Shown here in pieces: positions 6,619 through 10,668 of a stretch of DNA of 10,668 nt. The stretch covers positions 1 through 10,668 of the forward strand of contig CAKRVB010000050.1 of assembly GCA_934408725.1 (NCBI GenBank), written 5' to 3'. This DNA is from an uncultured Marvinbryantia sp. (GTDB lineage Bacteria > Bacillota > Clostridia > Lachnospirales > Lachnospiraceae). Position numbers and translations under genes: made by a program. The notes below the pieces were generated by a model. The model was not told the origin of the DNA and did no database searches. It was given only the letters and a program-made list of their open reading frames with translations. The stretch's first letter is position 1. Every line of letters starts with the position of its first letter.

Positions 6619-7560
6619 TTATCTCTGTCCCTTATCGTACGGGATACCTTCTGCCTTCGGTGCCCTGGACTTCTGGGATGTAAAAGCCAGCACAACCAGG
6701 GAAATAATATATGGCAGCATGTTATAAACCGTACTTGGAATATGCAGTGCCACCAGAGCACCAAATCCGGTGTACACATTGGATAATGCACGAAACAGTC
6801 CAAACAGCAGCGCTGCCAGTCCGATATTCACCGGCTTCCACTGTCCGAAAATCATAACCGCCAAGGCCAGGAATCCGAAGCCTGCCACGCCATTCTCAAA
6901 CTTCCACTCACTTACACCTGCTGTGATATAAACGATTCCGCCCAGTCCACCTAACAGACCGGAAATCAGGACGCCGGCATAACGCATCTTCTGCACATTG
7001 ATACCTACAGAATCTGCTGCCTGTGGATGCTCACCACAAGCCATGAGACGCAGACCAAATCTTGTCTTATATAATACCACATATGAAATGATCAGTGCCA
7101 GCAACGCTACCAGCATGAACCAGTTGAATTCAAATCCGCCGATTCTTACCAGCAGTGCCTTTTTGGTTGCGATATAAGAAACGGTAGAAGACACATTATT
7201 CGGGTCGGAAGCCATATTGATGGCTCTGACTACCACCACTGCTGCTGCAGTACCCAGCAGATTCAATGCCGTACCAACCAGTGTCTGGTCTGCCTTGAAG
7301 TTGATCGCTGCCACAGCCAGAAGCAGGGAATATATCATTCCACATGCAATACTGGCCAGCATCACCAGCAAAATAATCAGGATCGCCGGTGTATCCGGGG
7401 AAAGAAATCTCAGCATCAGAGCACCACCCAGGGCACCCATAACCATGATACCCTCCAGCCCGATGTTGATGACTCCACTGTGTTCGGAGAAACATCCGCC
7501 CAGAGCCACCAGAATCAAAACGGAAGCAAATATTAATGTATATTGGATTAAAAGTAACAT
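6619..7560 (-). CDS. Nucleoside-type ABC importer permease, NupQ/YufQ-like
   Basis: A 313-residue membrane protein of the BPD_transp_2 permease family (PF02653), strongly hydrophobic along nearly its whole length, with roughly eight to ten membrane segments. Family marks are the early GVINIGLEG (29-37) and the cytoplasmic coupling region GEHPQAADSVGI (176-187), just after TRFGLRLMAC, which should dock on the ATPase. A glycine-rich LISGLLGGLGG follows. Length is close to the usual 320 or so. It would form the second half of a heterodimeric channel with the permease encoded immediately upstream. Its ATG overlaps that gene's stop by one base (TAATG), with GGAGG upstream inside the preceding gene, so translation is coupled. 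Nucleosides or related purine compounds are the substrates known for this family; this protein alone does not fix the substrate. The operon ends here at a strong hairpin. Confidence 0.92.
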   Translation of the reverse strand: MLLLIQYTLIFASVLILVALGGCFSEHSGVINIGLEGIMVMGALGGALMLRFLSPDTPAILIILLVMLASIACGMIYSLLLAVAAINFKADQTLVGTALNLLGTAAAVVVVRAINMASDPNNVSSTVSYIATKKALLVRIGGFEFNWFMLVALLALIISYVVLYKTRFGLRLMACGEHPQAADSVGINVQKMRYAGVLISGLLGGLGGIVYITAGVSEWKFENGVAGFGFLALAVMIFGQWKPVNIGLAALLFGLFRALSNVYTGFGALVALHIPSTVYNMLPYIISLVVLAFTSQKSRAPKAEGIPYDKGQR

Positions 7561-8699
7561 TATGCTTCGCCTCCTTTCTCTTCTTTCATGGCACGTTTTT
7601 CTTCTCTCTTATCCAGCATGTGATTCATCCACAGCTTGAAGAAAAATACGAAGCCACACAGGTAAATAATCAGTGCAGAAATAAAGTCTGATATCTGAGA
7701 ACAATACATGGATTTGTCCACATAAGCTCCTCCACTGGTAATATGCTGAATAAAATAGGATGAAAAGATTGCTCCGATCGGATGCAGACCACCCAGGAAG
7801 GCTGCTGCGATTCCGTTAAATCCCATTCCAGGAATACTGGTCTGTGTCACTGCCCACTGTTCTACACCCGTCAGATAATAGAAGGCAGCGCCCAGTCCGG
7901 ACAGGGCACCTGCGATGACCATGGTAAGAATAATGTTATATTTTTCCTTCATACCACAATACTTGGCTGCCTGCTTGTTCAATCCGGTTGCTTTCAGTTC
8001 ATAACCAAGCTTCGTCTTTTCCAGAAGTATCCACACCAGAATCGCTACGATAACAGATAACGGAAGGGCGATGGATACGTATTTATTATTTGCAAATAAT
8101 TTTTCCAGTCCCAGTGTCGGCAGTGCTGCCGCTGCATTGGTCGATCCCAGTGCCAGGGAATATGGGCTGGATGGATCCTTTACGGTGGATAACAGCATAT
8201 TCACCACATACAGTGCGATCCAGTTCAGCATAATACAGGAAATAACTTCGTTCACATTGCAATATGCTTTCAGAATACCAGAGATCGCTGCCAGCGCTGC
8301 TGCAACCACAACTGCTGCCAGTACACACACATACCATGGCATCTTAAAACCAAGAGCAAAATACAGACAGGCTCCTGCACCTGCCACATACTGTCCTGCT
8401 GCTCCGATATTAAACAGTCCTACCTTGTAGGCAAATAATACGGACAGAGAACACAGCAGCAATGGACACGCTTTTACCAGAGTACTTCCAAAGTACTGTG
8501 TCGCCTTCACAGCTGACGGATAATACATAAAGTTCTTCAGAATGGCAACAATGGCTCCTGCTGCACCTGCCGGATTAATGATGAGCAGCACCACATATCC
8601 GATCAGCAATCCGATGATAATGCAGACTATCGATGCCAGCAGGGACTGTACTGCTCCATTTCTTAAAAGGCTTCCTTTGGACTTCTTCTCGTTATTCAT
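7560..8699 (-). CDS. Nucleoside-type ABC importer permease, NupP/YufP-like
   Basis: A 379-residue membrane protein of PF02653. A charged cytoplasmic leader (MNNEKKSKGS) precedes a first membrane segment at about 18-41, and many more follow. The NupP-type signature GLFNIGAAGQ is at 94-103 and the conserved NEVISCIMLN at 150-159. A cytoplasmic loop reading KLGYELKATGLNKQAAKYCGM is the expected contact with the ATPase. The C-terminus is a charged, Lys/Glu-rich tail. It is slightly longer than the usual 350 or so, mostly from the two tails. The ATG at 8699 lies three bases after the ATPase stop, with AGGAGG overlapping that gene's end. It pairs with the downstream permease to form the transport path. 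Confidence 0.92.
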   Translation of the reverse strand: MNNEKKSKGSLLRNGAVQSLLASIVCIIIGLLIGYVVLLIINPAGAAGAIVAILKNFMYYPSAVKATQYFGSTLVKACPLLLCSLSVLFAYKVGLFNIGAAGQYVAGAGACLYFALGFKMPWYVCVLAAVVVAAALAAISGILKAYCNVNEVISCIMLNWIALYVVNMLLSTVKDPSSPYSLALGSTNAAAALPTLGLEKLFANNKYVSIALPLSVIVAILVWILLEKTKLGYELKATGLNKQAAKYCGMKEKYNIILTMVIAGALSGLGAAFYYLTGVEQWAVTQTSIPGMGFNGIAAAFLGGLHPIGAIFSSYFIQHITSGGAYVDKSMYCSQISDFISALIIYLCGFVFFFKLWMNHMLDKREEKRAMKEEKGGEA

Positions 8700-8702
8700 C
8701 CC

Positions 8703-10232
8703 TTAGGCCTCCTTTCTCTTAGCGCCTGCCATGTACAGACCCAGTTCTTCTACAGTTACTTTCTTCGGATCGAATTCTCCAACGATCTCGCCTTCATACA
8801 TGACCAGAATGCGGTCAGAAACATTCATAACCTCATCCAGCTCCAGGCTGACCAGAAGCACACCTTTTCCGGCGTCTCTCTGTGCCACCAGCTGGCTGTG
8901 GATATATTCAATCGCTCCTACATCCAGTCCACGGGTCGGCTGTACTGCCACCAGCAGTTCCGGATTCTTATCAATCTCACGGGCAATGATCGCTTTCTGC
9001 TGATTACCACCGGACATGGATCTGGCGATCGTCACCGGTCCCTGACCGGAACGTACATCATACTGATCTATCAGCCGCTTTGCATAGGAACGGATGGCTC
9101 CCTTCTTCAGGAATCCTCCCTTTCCGGTAAATTCCGGTTCAAAGTATCTCTGCAATACCATATTGTATTCCAGGCTGTAATCCAGCACCAGACCATGCTT
9201 GTGACGGTCTTCCGGAATATGACTCATTCCCTTCAGAGAACGCTCCCGGATGGAGGCATGGGTGATGTCCTCTCCATTTAAGGTAATCCTGCCCTCTTTT
9301 AACGGCTCCAGCCCAGTCAGTCCATAGACGAACTCCGTCTGACCGTTTCCGTCAATACCGGCGATGCAGACAATCTCCCCACGATGCACCTGAAGAGATA
9401 CGTTATTCACCGCATTGTTCTTATGACGCTTGGACGCTACCGTCATGTTCTGTACATCCAACACCACATCTCCCGGCTCGCATTCTCCCTTCTTTACTGC
9501 AAAGTTGACATCACGGCCAACCATCATCGCAGACAGCTTCTCCGGTGTGGTATCCTTTGTCTCTACGGTACCTACATATTTTCCCTTGCGGAGTACGGTA
9601 CAACGATCAGCAACCTGCATAATCTCTGACAGCTTGTGCGTGATAAACAGAATACTCTTGCCCTCTGCAGACAGATTCTTCATGATCTTCATCAATTCCT
9701 GAATCTCCTGCGGAGTCAGTACTGCAGTCGGCTCATCAAAAATCAGAATCTCATTGTCACGATACAGCATCTTCAGGATCTCGGTTCTCTGCTGCATACC
9801 AACCGTGATATCCTCAATCAAAGCATCTGGCTCTACCTGAAGTCCATACTTCTCAGATAAGGCCATAACCTTCTTTCGCGCCTCTTCCTTCTGCAGAAAT
9901 CCGTGCTTCGTAGTCTCTACACCAAGAATAATATTATCCAGAACACTGAAACATTCCACCAGCTTAAAGTGCTGATGCACCATTCCAATTCCCAGATCAT
10001 TGGCATCGTTCGGATCCTTGATCTCTACCTTCTTTCCATCCTTGCGGATCTCTCCCTCTTCTGGCTGATAAAGACCAAATAATACACTCATCAGGGTAGA
10101 CTTTCCTGCGCCATTCTCTCCCAGCAGCGCATGAATCTCGCCTTTTTTTAACTGCAGTGTAATATTGTCATTGGCAATAATGCCCGGAAAACACTTGGTA
10201 ATATTCAGCATCTCAATGGCATAATTTTCCAA
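8703..10232 (-). CDS. Nucleoside-type ABC importer ATPase, NupO/YufO-like
   Basis: A 509-residue fusion of two ABC ATPase domains that powers import through the two permeases downstream. Domain 1 has Walker A GENGAGKST (38-46), Q-loop Gln87 in MVHQHF, a variant signature VGMQQR (144-149), Walker B ILIFDEPT (162-169) and switch His199, so it should hydrolyse ATP. Domain 2 is degenerate in the usual way for this family: Walker A reads GIDGNGQTE (292-300) without the Lys, the signature SGGNQQ (407-412) is normal, Walker B reads VAVQPTRGLD (428-437) without the catalytic Glu, and the switch position is VSLELDE without His. Thus one working and one regulatory site are expected. Length matches the family. 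The start is a TTG at 10232 with GGAAGGAGG about eight bases upstream. The first gene of its operon; no BMP-type substrate-binding lipoprotein gene precedes it in view. Confidence 0.94.
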   Translation of the reverse strand: MENYAIEMLNITKCFPGIIANDNITLQLKKGEIHALLGENGAGKSTLMSVLFGLYQPEEGEIRKDGKKVEIKDPNDANDLGIGMVHQHFKLVECFSVLDNIILGVETTKHGFLQKEEARKKVMALSEKYGLQVEPDALIEDITVGMQQRTEILKMLYRDNEILIFDEPTAVLTPQEIQELMKIMKNLSAEGKSILFITHKLSEIMQVADRCTVLRKGKYVGTVETKDTTPEKLSAMMVGRDVNFAVKKGECEPGDVVLDVQNMTVASKRHKNNAVNNVSLQVHRGEIVCIAGIDGNGQTEFVYGLTGLEPLKEGRITLNGEDITHASIRERSLKGMSHIPEDRHKHGLVLDYSLEYNMVLQRYFEPEFTGKGGFLKKGAIRSYAKRLIDQYDVRSGQGPVTIARSMSGGNQQKAIIAREIDKNPELLVAVQPTRGLDVGAIEYIHSQLVAQRDAGKGVLLVSLELDEVMNVSDRILVMYEGEIVGEFDPKKVTVEELGLYMAGAKRKEA

Positions 10233-10279
10233 TTTCCCTGCCTCCTTCCGTGTCTGTTTTTACGCATAAACCTATAGTA

Positions 10280-10308
10280 AGTATAACATAAAACAGGGCA
10301 TCCGACAA
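10280..10308 (-). promoter_or_regulatory. Promoter of the ABC importer operon
   Basis: On the minus strand TTGTCG (10308-10303), a 17-base spacer and TATACT (10285-10280) match sigma-A consensus at four and five of six positions. The start would lie about 40 bases before the TTG start codon at 10232. The -35 sits inside the loop and stem of the terminator of the upstream gene, so the two elements share DNA. Confidence 0.65.
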
Positions 10309-10323
10309 TGCCGGATGCCCTGT
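10289..10323 (-). terminator. Terminator of the repeat-protein gene
   Basis: Perfect 12-bp arms, ACAGGGCATCCG at 10293-10304 and CGGATGCCCTGT at 10312-10323, with a 7-base loop. On the minus strand the stem runs into TGTTTTATG, a short U tract. It begins 18 bases beyond the stop of the coiled-coil gene. The plus-strand side lacks a T run, so it should act leftward only. Confidence 0.75.
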
Positions 10324-10341
10324 GAAACCTTTACATTTTTG

Positions 10342-10668
10342 TTACTTACCATCTCTGAAAAGGCAGGCTGCTTCTTTTATTCTTTTTGCTTCTTCTTCTG
10401 CCTCTTTTATTATCTGCGCCTTGAGTTCTTCTGCTTCTTTCATTTTTTGCGCCTTGAGTTCTTCTGCTTCTTTCACTGTCTGCTCTTTAAGCTCTTCTGC
10501 TTCTTTCATTTTTTGCGCCTTGAGTTCTTCTGCTTCTTTCATTTTTTGCGCCTTGAGTTCTTCTGCTTCTTTCACTGTCTGCGTCTTGAGTTCTTCTGCT
10601 TCTTTCATTTTTTGCGCCTTGAGTTCTTCTGCTTCTTTCATTTTTTGCGCCTTGAGTTCTTCTGCTTC
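10342..10668 (-). CDS. 11-residue-repeat coiled-coil protein, 5' partial
   Basis: The C-terminal 108 residues of a gene whose start lies beyond the right edge; the frame is open and exactly in phase at the last base. It consists of eight perfect-length 11-residue units of consensus EAEELKAQKMK, then EAEEEAKRIK, then a short tail ending CLFRDGK. The Glu/Lys/Ala/Leu composition, with hydrophobic residues spaced three to four apart, predicts one long charged helix. Eleven-residue (hendecad) periodicity favours a straight or slightly right-handed coiled coil rather than the classic heptad type. No signal peptide or other domain is visible in this part, and I do not recognise the family. It is followed by a good terminator and so is not obviously part of the importer operon. 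The methionines inside the repeats (ATG at 10641, for example) are unlikely to be the true start because repeats continue upstream. Confidence 0.75.
   Translation of the reverse strand, partial: EAEELKAQKMKEAEELKAQKMKEAEELKTQTVKEAEELKAQKMKEAEELKAQKMKEAEELKEQTVKEAEELKAQKMKEAEELKAQIIKEAEEEAKRIKEAACLFRDGK
10405..10668 (-). repeat. 33-bp coding tandem repeat, at least 8 units
   Basis: Eight 33-bp units back to back without indels, running off the right edge. The third and sixth units from the edge (10570-10602 and 10471-10503) carry QTV in place of the usual QKM, and the unit nearest the stop has QII. This gives a 99-bp period of two KM-type units then one TV-type unit. The nucleotide identity between KM-type units is essentially complete, which points to recent expansion. 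Confidence 0.93.

Overview
The window looks like chromosome from a Gram-positive anaerobe of the Clostridia, most likely a Lachnospiraceae-type gut Firmicute. This rests on the AGGAGG-type ribosome binding sites before almost every gene, the occasional TTG start, the intermediate base composition and the gene families present (NupOPQ-type ABC importer, COG3044 ATPase, COG2509 flavoprotein). The genus is inference; no rRNA or marker gene is present.

Layout, left to right. Positions 1-895 are a minisatellite of fourteen 63-bp units that runs off the left edge. An AT-rich gap of about 70 bp follows, with promoter-like sequences facing both ways. One plus-strand gene (966-2705) encodes a predicted ABC-class ATPase of the COG3044/PF09818 family. 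It ends exactly where the next gene, on the minus strand, ends. Everything from 2706 to 10668 is on the minus strand. Read in the direction of transcription it is: a partial repeat protein of 11-residue coiled-coil units (10668-10342), a terminator overlapping a good promoter, a three-gene nucleoside-type ABC importer (ATPase, permease, permease; 10232-6619), a long hairpin, an FAD-dependent oxidoreductase (6483-5122), a diguanylate cyclase (5034-4267) and a cardiolipin synthase (4265-2706).

How the genes work together. The importer genes are tightly coupled (3-nt gap, then a TAATG stop/start overlap) and form a complete membrane and ATPase core, but no BMP-family substrate-binding lipoprotein is in view. 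The cyclase and cardiolipin synthase are separated by one nucleotide, so c-di-GMP synthesis and phospholipid synthesis are probably expressed together. The oxidoreductase lies 87 bp upstream of the cyclase with no clear terminator between and may join the same transcript.

The most unusual content is the two codon-phased tandem arrays at the window ends: 63 bp x 14 on the left (coding status unclear, with a repeated in-frame TAG on the strand whose translation looks most protein-like) and 33 bp x 8 on the right (coding, with a 99-bp higher-order period). I see no tRNA, rRNA, CRISPR, insertion sequence or integrase. I do not see a clearly new multi-gene system; the left array, with its divergent promoter beside a poorly understood ATPase, is the best candidate for follow-up.
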